DNA of 64,000 bases from Schizochytrium sp. TIO01 (taxonomy: Eukaryota; Sar; Bigyra; Thraustochytrida; Thraustochytriidae), in contig SMSO01000025.1 of assembly GCA_004764695.1 (NCBI GenBank), positions 1,349,102-1,413,101 of the forward strand, written 5' to 3'. This document shows positions 44,362-56,170 of this stretch, piece by piece (within the stretch, counting starts at the first letter, position 1; every line of letters starts with the position of its first letter). The notes under the pieces were generated by a model that was not told the origin of the DNA, did not search any database, and saw nothing but the letters and a program-made list of their open reading frames with translations. The position numbers were made by a program, and so were the translations under genes.

Positions 44362-45939
44362 GTGACACAGGATTTACCAACGGCAGGCTTCCCGCAAGCT
44401 GACCCATTAAGAGTAGTTATCCGTTGTCCTTCCCCGCTTACACCGACTGTAGGAATTTGTGGCTGCTTTGTTGCCTTGCTTCGTGAGAAATATGACGACA
44501 CATTTGAGCTTTTACGAAGGTCGCCATTCGGAAACCCTTTGCAGGGGTTTTCTGACCAGGACTTTGCATTCAAGGAGGACAATACTCTTCTGGAGGAGGG
44601 GCTTCATACTCACAGTTTTCCCCAGCAGCCTTCGAGAAATGCAAACATGGGCAGGCAGGTGGCAAGAGACGATATTCAAGAGGATATTGAACCGATCCCC
44701 CCACCGTACCCGCCCCCTGGTTATAGCGATGAGGGCGAAGACATTGCAGATATGAAACCTCCTAGTAATCCACCACCGGAGGAAAAGTCCCCAAGCCCAC
44801 AAGCAGCTATGGCAACCCTGTTGCAAGAACTTTCGGGATCATCAAAGTCACTTCTACGTTCTGTAGAAGCGCGGCCACCTTCGTCAGTAAACAGAACGCT
44901 GTCGCGTCAAGATAGCTACTCAAGTGTGGTTTCAGAGATTTCAGAAAAGCTCAAAGATCGTCGAAAGGCTGTCGACGAAGCAATCAAACTCCAAGAGCTT
45001 GGCTTAAGTGCACCCAGCAAGGATCAGAACCAATTGCCAATCTTTGACGACACTGATGACGAGACGATGCGGCCACCACTCCCCCCAAAACCAGCTCAGT
45101 TGTTACAACCATCGCGTGGCGCGGAAGATAATAAGAGTCAAACCAGCATGGAAATGCAGAGTCGACCTGCATCCAACTCCGAACCTTCAAGCTCTCAACG
45201 TAGCGTTGATGGTGCACCCTTGAAGCCTCTAATTGTCGAATCGGAGAACCCGCTAGTTTCTGAAAATCCTGATCAAGAAATTCCAACGTTTTTACACGAG
45301 GGATTGTCTGCAAGCCCACGCAGAAAGCTAGGTGGAGTAAGCTTGACCTCTTCCCAAGCACGTACAGTGGAACATATCATTTCAACTCAAGAGGGGTGGT
45401 TTCATGGTTCGATTGTGGATCGCTCGGGACTCCGGGATGTCACTATTCGTATTGTTGGTTCGATTGATGACGCTGAGCATCCTCCTATCGCGCGGCGACG
45501 ACCGAGTCTCATAGCATCCATGCTTGCAGGAGCCGCAACAACGATCGGGCGTGCGCGAGGTGATAGCTCAGCAAGTGCTCATTCGCAGCAATCATCTTTG
45601 CACGAAAAGGAGGGAAACTCATCATCACATTTCAAATCAGTAGAGGAACATAATCCGTCGAATATTTTGGCTGGACCAGAAGTTCATACTCCTATTGCAC
45701 AAAGTCTCCAAGTATGGCTTGGGAAGCCTGGGAGTGGAATCATGCTGCGCCGTAGCCGTAGCTTCAAGGTACTGATTCAAATGAATTTGGAAAAAGTCCA
45801 AATTAGCGAAACCGTGTCTCCTGGGGTCATTAAGATTGTTGACGGCGATCACGCGAGCCCCAACCAGAGCCCCTTATTATTTCAAACAGATCACCCAGTT
45901 GAGTTTATTGCAGCTCTTCAGGCATTAAGGAATCTTTAG
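44362..45939 (+). CDS. Unknown large protein, C-terminal segment
   Basis: An open frame of 525 codons directly after the stop of the previous segment and in the same phase. It starts with a folded-looking stretch (DPLRVVIRCPSPLTPTVGIC). A long, disordered, Pro/Ser-rich middle follows with polyproline motifs (IPPPYPPPGY, RPPLPPKPAQ) of the sort that bind SH3 or similar domains. Near the C-terminus a basic/hydrophobic region (LQVWLGKPGSGIMLRRSRSF, then VEFIAALQALRNL) could be a PH-like fold; that is only an impression. The first Met in the frame is well downstream, so this is best read as the 3' part of the gene beginning at 40614. The stop is TAG at 45937-45939. Confidence 0.5.
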   Translation: MTQDLPTAGFPQADPLRVVIRCPSPLTPTVGICGCFVALLREKYDDTFELLRRSPFGNPLQGFSDQDFAFKEDNTLLEEGLHTHSFPQQPSRNANMGRQVARDDIQEDIEPIPPPYPPPGYSDEGEDIADMKPPSNPPPEEKSPSPQAAMATLLQELSGSSKSLLRSVEARPPSSVNRTLSRQDSYSSVVSEISEKLKDRRKAVDEAIKLQELGLSAPSKDQNQLPIFDDTDDETMRPPLPPKPAQLLQPSRGAEDNKSQTSMEMQSRPASNSEPSSSQRSVDGAPLKPLIVESENPLVSENPDQEIPTFLHEGLSASPRRKLGGVSLTSSQARTVEHIISTQEGWFHGSIVDRSGLRDVTIRIVGSIDDAEHPPIARRRPSLIASMLAGAATTIGRARGDSSASAHSQQSSLHEKEGNSSSHFKSVEEHNPSNILAGPEVHTPIAQSLQVWLGKPGSGIMLRRSRSFKVLIQMNLEKVQISETVSPGVIKIVDGDHASPNQSPLLFQTDHPVEFIAALQALRNL

Positions 45940-46074
45940 ACTAATAAAGTGTTTCATTGAATTTGTTTTTTGCTTTGCTTTGATTTCAGCAAATGCATCG
46001 GTATTGAAAGGACGAATGCACTTTGAATAGTTTCATTTAAAAGTCAAAGTACAGAGATTTGCGCACAACTTTAC

Positions 46075-47621
46075 TTATTCATGCTTGGACTTAAATTTGC
46101 CTTCTTCAGGCCAGAAACGATCAAAAGCCATGTCCACAACGTGTTCCACAGGCTCATCGATGAGCATCGGCATAAAAGGGATCTGTATTTTGTGTCATCA
46201 GGTTTTCGTGAAAAAGATACTATGTTAGTCGAACTTGGCCCTTAAGCTTATAAACGTTACCAATAAAAACAAAAGACAGAAACAGGAAAATAGCGCTAGG
46301 GCTAAACACAAGCAATTCGAACAAAAAAAGGCAACAGAGCGTAGGCATGGGACAAGAGCCGAGAAATCAGAAATACACTTACAATACCCAATCCAGCAAA
46401 AACAGGACCCCACTTCTGAAAACGACCCATCTTCTTGAAGGTCTTCTCAGAGAAGTGCACACCCTGGTGAATGATCACACTCGGAAGCAGGAGACTACCA
46501 AAAACCTGGAAGGTGAGTTGTTTGGAGAACGCCCGGGTCACGTCCTCCTGGTGCTTGTGTGCATGATATGTCACAAGGCCTACATCAGCGACAACGTAGG
46601 CTATCGCAATTCCATAACCGAGGCGGACGTATTTCGGGTCCACGACGGGCCGAAAGGCCTCACCAACGTCACTAGAGAAAGCCACCTGTTTTCGTGTTCA
46701 TCAAAGTATTACAAATATAACATAAACCGGCCTCGGATTTCGATTGTTCATGTAGTCCACACAGAATCAAATAATGTTAGTTATTGGGATTCACCCTATC
46801 TCATGTACTCTCCCAAACCTGTCTTGTTATTCGCAAAAGTGGTTTACCCTTCCACTACCTGCCGCAGTACCTTGTGCGATCTGCTTTGCACGCAATTAAG
46901 CAGTCTATTCTTTGGAGGGTTCAACGAAGACATAATAGAAACTAGAGGTGTCGATTCCCAGAGCAAGTTTCTCAGCCTCAGGGTGTATTCTTTCATATTT
47001 TCCCAGACCCTCCCTCTATTCGGGTGAGCAGCAGCGCGGCAGGGGCAGCGGAAGTGTTATGGTTGAAGAATTATGCGAGGAGCATTCTTGTCGAGACGAC
47101 AAGTGACGCGCCAGAGAAAACTTCAAGCCCAGCTTCTTTTTTACCAATAAAAAGCGAGTGGAGATCCAGGAATTCTCAAACGAAGACTTCTCCGATCTCT
47201 TATCAGGAGCCGGAGTGGTGCAAGTGCCTGCCCAAGCAACCTATGAGGCTCTCCCCCATGCTCCTAGTAGCTTCCCGTGATTTCGTCAGCGGAGTATGAA
47301 CGGATAAGGCCTCGGCGTTGGCGAATCATACACAAAGCACGTAGGGATGGGGAAAGTTACATATAACAAGAAACGAAGAAACAAAGACCATGACCAAGAC
47401 GATAGCGGCTCTCAACTTACATAGCGACTGCCCTTGGCAAGCACGCGGCCAAAGACTCTTCCGAGGCGACCGAAGTATCCAAGCACACGGAGTGGGGTGT
47501 TTTCCAGCGTCTCCTGCTGTCCCTCCTCCGAGGCGACATAGTGATTGAGTGAGGCCATGACACCACCGGGCTCTGCCTTGGAGACCTCTTGGGTCTGCTG
47601 CGGCTTGTCTTCTTGAGCCAT
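46075..47621 (-). CDS. MTFP1: Mitochondrial fission process protein 1 (MTP18/MTFP1 family), three exons
   Basis: Exons are 47421-47621, 46383-46685 and 46075-46182. The introns are 46686-47420 (735 bases; GTAAGT...ACAG) and 46183-46382 (200 bases; GTAAGT...TACAG), both in phase 0. Splicing yields 203 residues beginning MAQEDKPQQT. Family blocks are restored across the junctions: SRY|VAFSSDVGEAFRPVVDP (about 65-82), YGIAIAYVVADV, and the C-terminal IPFMPMLIDEPVEHVVD followed by FDRFWPEEGKF. Hydrophobic segments at about 89-105 and 128-142 are consistent with an inner mitochondrial membrane protein. In animals MTFP1 promotes mitochondrial fission and sets inner-membrane coupling. An in-frame ATG at 47762 would add 47 Arg-rich residues that could be a presequence or simply leader. 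Unspliced reading would miss most of the gene. Confidence 0.88.
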
Positions 47622-50600
47622 AGTGCACAGTCTGAGAGAGTACGAAGGAGATGGAAGGCGACGACGGAGGCGGTGGTGCAGCACACCGGAAGAAGCAATC
47701 AGCGTTTGCTTCCCTACGGGGCGCCGAATGTTTGGATGAATGAATGAAAATACCTTTATCACATGATCTTCTTATTGGGCTTGCTTTCTTTTCTTTTTCT
47801 TTTTTTATATACCAATGACGATGACAGCTAGGTACTATGTAGTACTAGTCACGGCTTAGCTAGCCCAGGCAGCTCTTGTCAAGGCGAGCTTTAAGAGTGT
47901 TCTTACCCCGCTTGAGTTGAAAGAAGGTCATTGCAAACACTCTCGCTATTACCTACCTCTCTACACTCCTAGCACCTAGTCGGAGGTAATAGATTGAGAT
48001 CTTTTAGTCTGGATTGGATAAAAACAAACTCAAGCCCAAGCAGCGGCTCATTGCATTGCAACTACTAGGCTACCTTATGTCTTAATTGATTTACACTGCT
48101 CTACAGTAGTTTAGCAGCAACCACTTCTATAGTTCTTTTCGCAAAGTTCGAGTTTTGCTGCTCGCACCAGATGGAAGCATTGTGTTACAGATGGGGGTTT
48201 CAATATACTCTCACTATTCAGAGGTACTGAGTTGAATTCTTTAGTAAACTTGGGTAAAAGGTTCAAGCCAAAACAATTACTCAATACCTCTGATGGATTT
48301 TGGCGAATACAAAGAAATTTCAATGCTTCGCGACAAAGTTTGGCTTGCAGACATTAATATAAAGCGGGAAAAGCGAATAAATAACTTGAGGCCCACCCAA
48401 TTATAATTTTGCCGGAGTTCAGCGCATGAATTTCGAGGTCCCATGGCTACAATGGCCGCTAAGTTTTCAAAATAATTCCAGTATTTCAAAACTTTTCATC
48501 TCAAATGATTTAGATGTGGTTTCCAACTTAAATGAAGGATGGTAATCTTGAGTTTTTGAACTAGAACAAACAAATATTACTAATAAGAGCTTCAAATATC
48601 ATAGTAGTCCAGTTTTTTTAGAACTCGAAAAGGCTTGTAAAGTATTATATTATGCTGTTTTGATCCTATATCCACTCCCCATGTCGATATAACATGTTCC
48701 GCACAGTTCCACTTCTTCTTCCAACAGGTGTGGCGCCTTTTTAGATTCCCTATCTATAATGTGGTGCTTTCGTGTGGTGCGAACATACCCGAATCAGTAA
48801 AACTTTGCGAATAGGGTTATTTATGGGATTGTATAAGGTATGTGCCAAAAACTAGGTTTAGTAGTTTTTGACTTTCTGACTGGAGGACCTGAGTGAGAGA
48901 TATCTAGTTTTGACCACCAGAGTTTGACCAAAAGTCAAAGGAGGTAGGTAGATATGTACCTCTGACTTGTAGGAGACGTGTCTCCTTTGTGAGCTCTTGC
49001 GGAGCTACGAACGTGGCTTAGCAGGATAGCGTGACTATACTATTTGATGTGGTATGATGTAAAAAATGTAGAGTACTGTAGGCATAATAAACTTAATTGG
49101 ACGCTTCGGCATCGGCAGATGTAAGGCTCTTGGTATACACGCCTTACAAGTTTGACAAGTGAATATAAGATTGGAAATTCTGGTTGTACCAGATGGCACG
49201 CTCTCGATTCTTTGCGTTGCTCGTATGAGCGGGAGCGTATCATGATATCTTGAAATATAGATTGAACAACCTTGAGTTGAGACAAGGTAGGCTGAGGGTA
49301 GTGACGCAAGCCTGGGCTACTGTATTTAGGATTAGATTAATATGTAAGGGATCGCCTCATTAATTGTCGTATAAAGCATCATGCTGGTGTGGTACCTTAA
49401 CCATGTCCAAAAATGACACGAATAGTGTGAAACGATACAGAACGTCGCAAACTGAAAAGGATGTAGATCGAACACTTCTAAATACATACAAATCGTTTTC
49501 TTCTTCTTTTAAATCCAAACTATGAGCTCTGTCCGGCATAAGAACTTACACGTTAATCATGAGTTTTAGCTACGTCCAAGGTCACCCAGAGCTCAGGAGA
49601 TTCTCATCTTTCTATCTCCTTTTTTTTCTTTTTTTTTCTTTTTTAATCACTTTTAACAATAAGGAGATGCGAACACCTCCGGATTCGTACAGAGTCTTGA
49701 TTACAATTGCTCTAGAGAGGACGCTACAGGACATAAACACGAGACTGTTTTATAAGGGAAGTGGGAAGGGTGGAGAGTGAGGTCAGTTGACCTTGACATC
49801 AAATTTTGGTTATGGTTGAACAATTGATGGTGAAGGGAGTAATGCTAATAGGTTTGGACCCAAATTCCCTCTGTCAAAATCAATTTTTATAACTCTTCTT
49901 GACACTAGGTTCCAAATGTTCTAATTGATCACTCATATTGTATACATTATTGTTAACTTCTGAACATCATTTTTAGAAAGGGGTGTTCCAGCACTGATGT
50001 TATAATTTACGAAAGCTATACAACCTTGTTCAAAACACAAAAGGCGTCGTTAGAATTTATGGAACTTCCAGTAACCTATCGTCCAAAGTTTTACATAGTT
50101 TTGATGAATATGAGGCTTCTGTTGCGATTTTAGGGAAGGTTATTCAAGGATCTCGCGAAATTTAGCATTTCAGATGCTTTGGAAAGACTTAAAGAATGCT
50201 TTATTTATATGATTCTTCAAACCATAGGCAGTCCTGTGTCAATGTGATGCTGTAATTACTTGTTTTATAACTTTATCGACTTTTCCTGACTGCATTGACT
50301 CTTTTCTATACTCCACGCAACTTTTGATTTTGTCTCGAACAAGCAATTACAGCATGCTGAAGGTTTAAAGCGAACAAAATCATTTAGCGTATCTTTGATA
50401 GTCTCATGCCTATATCATTAGTGTCTAATATCCTGGTCTATCTATTAGGTTGAGGTTCCCCTGGGCTTGAACAAGGTGGTCTACCTCTATGACACTTTAT
50501 TATACATGGGTTCTTAAGAGCAGTGCTAACCCAAACATTACAAATTAAGGAACCATAGGTATCCTACGTTATTTTAAGGTCATGAAGCATATCGACTTTA

Positions 50601-51965
50601 TGAACACTGATTACGGGGGTCAAATACAAAGTCTGGGACCTTGCTTAAACTTATAAACATTTAATGAAATACCCTGCATCCATCGTATTACCCGGAAAAC
50701 GGATGGGCTTAGAATACAATTTGTGAGTTTATTGCTTGACTCTATACAGAATACAGAATATATGTTAACTTAGTTACGTACATGTACCTATTCATTCTCT
50801 TTTCTGAACAACCAACAACTATTCAAGGCTACATTCGAAAACGAATAGTACCTTTTGTCATCTTCACATACATACTTTGTGCCTTTTGAACATTCCACTC
50901 TAGTAGGACAGGGGTTTGTTTCAAACAATAGTTCAATTCGGAATGCTCTTTGAGGATACATCACATACTACCAGGGTATGCAAATTTAAATTGATGAAGA
51001 TTCACACAATCACCAAATACAACGGAATGAAAAGCTAGGCATATTGATAAAGCTATAAAATTATGTATTTAAATACTGGAGGCTATCATCTGCGCACTTT
51101 TCTGTATGGCTAATTGAATAAAGTAGAACTATGTTCATCTGTTATGTGCTTTCCCAAGTAGCTTTGAATGAGGGAGGTCTAAAAGACCATCATGGTTTGT
51201 CTCAGCCTCTACTTATTGGCACCGCACGTGTTGAAGATAGTGCCGCAATAGTTTCATAGTTATACGATCATCTATCGAATATTGTAAAGCATTTCCCGGC
51301 CTTTTGCTTCTCTCAAGCAGAAACGTTCAGATATAACCCTCCTTGGTTTCCTTATTATCACGGGCTCGTAGCTCTGACTGATAGTTTAAAGTTTGTCTAT
51401 CCCGATACGTCTTCTGTACGCCCTGAACTCGTTCATTTTAATTTCCTTCAGTTAAGCTATTTCAAATGCTCTTTTGATGCTTACGACGGTGCCCACTAGA
51501 CTTCTCAGTGAGCCAAACAGTTCCGATATACCCACTGAAAGAACCTTTTAACAGCATATGTAACTTGATTCGTTGAAGCCGAGCTAACGCTGATACCAAT
51601 GTCCAAGTGCATCAATCCAGTTGGAAAAATTGAAAGCGGGGGCATACATGTTGCCACGACTTCTGAGTAGAGAGTCCCTTTTCCTGGAGATCCAAACATT
51701 TCTGGATTTCTTACTAAGTTCGTGCCAAACATGTTAATCTTGAAATGGCAATGTGCAAGGTATAGAGACATCCTCTTTGGATTTTCCATGGAGCTAGCTC
51801 AAGCCACCAGCACTAGTCTTGTATTCGACTTATTAGCGCTGATTAGTTCTTAAGGTGTCAACTTATCAAAGTTTATCATTTATTGAATACCCATCCAGAG
51901 TGGTAGGGAGCTTAAATGTAATACATTTGAAAGGTACTACGTCCTAAATTGGAAAGTGTACTAAA
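47622..51965. other. Gene desert
   Basis: More than 4 kb of AT-rich DNA without a supported gene. A 94-codon minus-strand frame at 51505-51789 contains GSPGKGTLYS and AVKRFFQW, faintly reminiscent of the reverse transcriptase and RNase H part of copia-type retrotransposons, but the order and context do not hold up. Another frame at 49559-49780 is low-complexity at its start. The area may be old, eroded transposon sequence. Confidence 0.5.
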
Positions 51966-53305
51966 ATGATATTTCTGTACAAAGACGCATACCCATATGA
52001 GCTAGGAAGTGGAGATATGGTTTCACATTTGGATACCCCCCAACAAAATGACGAGCATGTTCAGAATGTGGATGAATCTGAGCTCAATGTCAACGATAAC
52101 TTTCAAACTACTATCGAGGAAGACTTCAGTGATACTCAAGATGATAATCCGACTAGCACATGTGAATGGGTGATGAAGTTAAATCCAGAACTGTTTGATG
52201 CAGTGCCGCTTAAGAGTGGGACAGGCCGTATCAAATGGTCATTTGTGTATGCCCAGTGGAGACGCGTAGTGCCTCCAGTCCACATATAGGCTAGAGTTTA
52301 TCATTATCATAACAATTCACTCAAGTTTAAACGCGAAAGAGATGCTCAAAAAGACAACACTAGCCTTCAACGCGCCATGATTCGCGCAGACCGCGATTAT
52401 AGAATCCACGAAAATATGTCTTGCTCACTCCACAGAGAAGAAACACTCAGAATCAACAACTTGTCTGATTTGAAAGAGGGAGTGGAGCATCTAAAATCTC
52501 TTCCTAACATAGTTTCTCCTCCTGCTGCTGATGAAATTGATAATAATTTGATCTTTTAAAATGCAAAAAAGAAGATAATCGTGCCTGTATCACCTGGAAA
52601 ACTCTGAAAACTCTGAAGAATAGCTTCAGCATCCTCTTGCGGTAGTGAAGATGACAATAGTAGACAATGTCAACCACCTTCTCAACCGCAGAGATAGTTA
52701 CATATAGAAAAGTCTGGTTGTGAAAATCTATCTTTTTCAGATTCAGAAAATGCAGCAAAGAATAAGTCTTAGTATGACTATGAATGAGAGAGACGATTTT
52801 GCCTCTCTCCAAAGTCTAAATGGGAGTGGTGCGGATAATGAAATAAATGGAAACGAAGATGTACAGGATGCTGATTTGAACAAATTTATTTTCAGAAGGT
52901 CTCGAAGATTGTCTGCATTAAGTATAGAAGAAGACAAAGCCTCCGCTAGTCCCAAACCAGGTGTGATTGAAAATCAAGAGTGTCGTATCGCTAGCACAAG
53001 CTCTGTACAAAGTACAAGAGATAGCGGTGACATACAGAAAGTATAGGCGGCAAGTTGTTAAAATCTTTTGTACGCTTAGTGCTAAACTCAAAAAACTTTC
53101 TCAACAACTAACTTTGGAGAGTATTGCACTCTGCGAAAAGGAATTCAAAACACAAGCAAATGAAGCGAGTACAAAACTTCAGTTCCGTCGATTTACGGAG
53201 GATGAGGATCAGCTCATCAAGCATATCTGGGGTTGCGAACAAATGTTGATACGGCCTCAAAAGGGAGAAACACCAATATTAAATGGACCCTTAAAAAAGC
53301 TTTAG
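51966..53305 (+). pseudogene. Decayed gene of unknown function, SANT/Myb-like end
   Basis: Protein-like sequence runs through this stretch in pieces. Frame one gives an acidic N-terminus and WSFVYAQWRRVVPP (51966-52286), then an in-frame TAG, then continues in the same frame (RERDAQKDNTSLQRAMIRAD) to 52559. Other frames then carry Ser/Asp-rich sequence (about 52635-52770, broken by two TAG codons; 52720-53046) and a C-terminal stretch with FRRFTEDEDQLIKHIWG (to 53305). That last piece resembles the start of a SANT/Myb helix-turn-helix. Changes of frame and isolated stops argue for a dead copy. A multi-exon gene is the alternative, but I find no clean GT-AG pairs. A transposon-derived DNA-binding protein would fit the surrounding desert. 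Confidence 0.4.
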
Positions 53306-56170
53306 TTATATTCAGTTGCTGTTCTAAAGCTCAGCGAGGAAGGTGACAATTACTATTACCGTAACGACGAGCAGTTGAGGTAGCGCATGAAATACATCAA
53401 TTTAAAATTAAAACAAATAAAAAGAAAAAAAGAATATTGCCAATCTCAGCAAGCAGGCCAACGAACCTACATGGGGCTCTCCCTATATACTTCCTAGAAA
53501 ATGAAAAGTCGATCTTTAATTTTAAAAAAAAAATCAAAATCAAAAAAATCCAGAGTTTTTCTTTTTAGGCTTCTTGTATTATTGCAGAGGGGCTTGTAGT
53601 CTGGCAAAGATGGCGAACTCAGGAGAAAGAGAAAGAGGATGACATTTGAGTTCTTGGGTTTCGGATTTGGATACAAGCAGAATGAATGTATTTTGTCAGT
53701 CCATCGGACAGGAGAGCCATGTTAGGTTAGGTTAGATGAGTCTAGACACTTATCTGTTTATTGCTTCAGTATTTATCAAGAAATTGGCCATTCCAGGGCT
53801 CAAATCGCGCGATAGCGGTGCTGCGTCAGAGAAAATGTTAATAATTTTAAAACCTATCTAAGACCCCTCCCTACCTAGCGGTAACCATCATTAGGTTTGC
53901 ATCCCGGGGCTAAAGCGCGCCGGATATTTGTACAAATATCAAGGTTCTATATAGTTTAATTTAGGTTTACATGGATGGGGAAGCCAAAATAAATAAGTGT
54001 ATGAATTTAAAGTGAAAGTTTTCTGTATTAATTCGGAGGTATACAGAAAAAACTACCTGTACTAACTCGGAGGTTTTGCCCTATTCCTTTCCATATGCCT
54101 CAGAAATACTTAGAACGGAACTTGCTGTGATGTTATCGTTACTGTTACCAAACTGTCTTTAACAAACCCCTTTGAATCGCAACGTCTTTTGGTATGCCTT
54201 ATTGTAGGTGAAATGACATTTAAAATTATAAACCAGGGCTTAAGGTCTATCACGATGGACATAGATATGAAGAGTTGCATATCGTCTGGTGGTGCTTTAC
54301 AGACGAATGTACCGATATTTCGTTTGCAAAACATTTACCACCTTTGAAAGTGCTATTGATTGACATACAGCTCTACAATTTTAAGCGCAAGATAACTATT
54401 GCAGATTAGCCCTTGTTGGGAAGCGTACAGAGGTAGTCTGGCAGAGAACGAAGTCTGCAAAGGTGGGGAGTGAGGCCTGTCAAATAATGACCTAAATATG
54501 CTTCTTTTTATTTTGCCTTGAGGTTCTGGATACTGGCAGGTTGAGTTAGGGAATACCAGGTTAGGCAAGGTATACTTCAAACAACTATGCAAAAACGCAT
54601 CAAATAACCTCATCAGTTTCTAGTAATGGGAAAATTCAATTGTGTCCACGCAAACAGTGGTTGAATATACATCAATCCATCTCTACTACACGTAGGACCT
54701 ATCAACGTAAAGCAATGACATATCACAACTAAGATGTAACAAATGGAATAGCAAATCTGGAAGCTAGCAACGATGTAAATAGAGTTTGAAATGGTTAAAT
54801 TAGCAGCCGAACAATATTGTTTGTTGCAATCGCAAGGCACAAGAATACAAACCTACGCTACAGTACCAAATCAACCAATGGAAGTACGTGGCGTACTGTT
54901 GGGAGATATTTGGAGGTAATTTGATCGGAGTTTCCCAAGAATATATACCTTTGGACTAGTTGTGGCGATGAATAATATGGTAGTATGTTTTTCCGAGATG
55001 GGTAGCAGCCACAAATATCGTTCATAACAGTTTAATTGTATCACTCTACAGAAAACAATTATTGTCAATCAAAATTAGAAGTGCTGCAGCAGACCTGTAT
55101 CAAAGTTCACACCGTCTGTGATTGTTAAAATGAGAAATGGTGTAGTTTCGTTCGTGGAAGAGCAAGACACAAGGATACGAACATACGCAAAAGTACCAAA
55201 GCAACCGATAGGAGTACATAACGTACTGTTTGGAGCCATTTGGAATTAATGTGATCGACCTCTCCCAAGAATATGCACTTTTGGACTAGTAGTGGCGATG
55301 AATGATATTGTAGTGTGTGTTTCCCGAGATGGGTAGCAGCCACAAGTATCATTTATAATAGTTTAACTGCACCACTCTACTGAGCGCAAGCATTGGCAAT
55401 CAGGCATTAGAAGTACACTGTAGCAGTCCTGTAATAAACTTCACAGCGTCTATGATTGTTAAAATGAGAAATCGTATAATATCATGACTTTAAGAGCAAG
55501 TAATCGAGATACACATCTACTATACTACTAAAGTAAACTATTCAATATGTACTATTGGGAGGTATTTGAAACACTAAAGTGATTTCTAATAATCAATACC
55601 TACCTACCTCAGAAACTCCAGTAGTTATACATCGTAAAGTAGCATCACTTCCAGAGTAAGGAGCAGATAGATACAGAATATATCATTTAGTTGCCGGTAA
55701 CACACAGTAGACTGCGAATAAGTATATACCAGTAGTAGGGCAAGTTTCATTCGAAAACTTTAGTGATATCAGATTAGAGTGTAGACGTTTCGAACGTAGA
55801 ATAGTGTCTGAAAAAAAAGAAAAGAAAAAAAAAAAAGACTCTTCTAACACCATGCCACGGGCAAGTAAAATAAATGAACATGCCCTCTGAGTCAAACTGT
55901 AAATTTGTATCAATGGCTTGATACAATTGGTTAGACCCAAATGAAGTCGGCACCCAAGTGCTCCTTGTCCTCATTCCTGTCACCGATCCCACCTCCTCAA
56001 CAACCCAAGCTGGTACCAGTAGCTTTATAGTACGAGACCGACCAAACTGCAAAGAATAAAAAAGAGAAAAGATATTGAAGATGTATATATCCTCTCTACA
56101 GCAATGACGTAATATAATATTGTTTGTAATATTGTTTAATTTATTTAAGGGATGTCTAACTATATGCTCT
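53306..56170. other. Gene desert with tandem repeats
   Basis: AT-rich spacer with no supported gene, between the decayed gene and the 3' end of the giant repeat gene. It contains a short 34-bp direct repeat near 54023-54075, three TTAGG-type units near 53725, and a 330-bp tandem repeat listed separately. The last few hundred bases are likely the 3' untranslated region of the minus-strand repeat gene. Confidence 0.55.
54832..55600. repeat. Diverged 330-bp tandem repeat, about 2.3 copies
   Basis: Units start at 54832, 55162 and 55496 (periods 330 and 334). Copies 1 and 2 align over their whole length, sharing blocks such as ttggactagt, gtggcgatgaat, cgagatgggtagcagccaca and attgttaaaatgagaaa. 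Copy 3 is partial and more diverged, keeping gcaag, a gatacacatctac-like block and ttgggaggtatttg. No long open frame is conserved between copies, so this looks like a non-coding, satellite-like repeat. Confidence 0.85.

Noticed and set aside
51505-51789. Possible copia-type retrotransposon fragment (GSPGKG, AVKRFF)
   Set aside because: Motif order and surrounding frames do not match the reverse transcriptase/RNase H region, no LTRs were seen, and the similarity is a few residues.
53715-53745. TTAGG-like telomeric repeat
   Set aside because: Only about three imperfect units in internal sequence; too few to indicate a telomere.
54832-55600. CRISPR-like array
   Set aside because: Units are about 330 bp and diverged throughout, without short constant repeats and unique spacers; the genome is eukaryotic.
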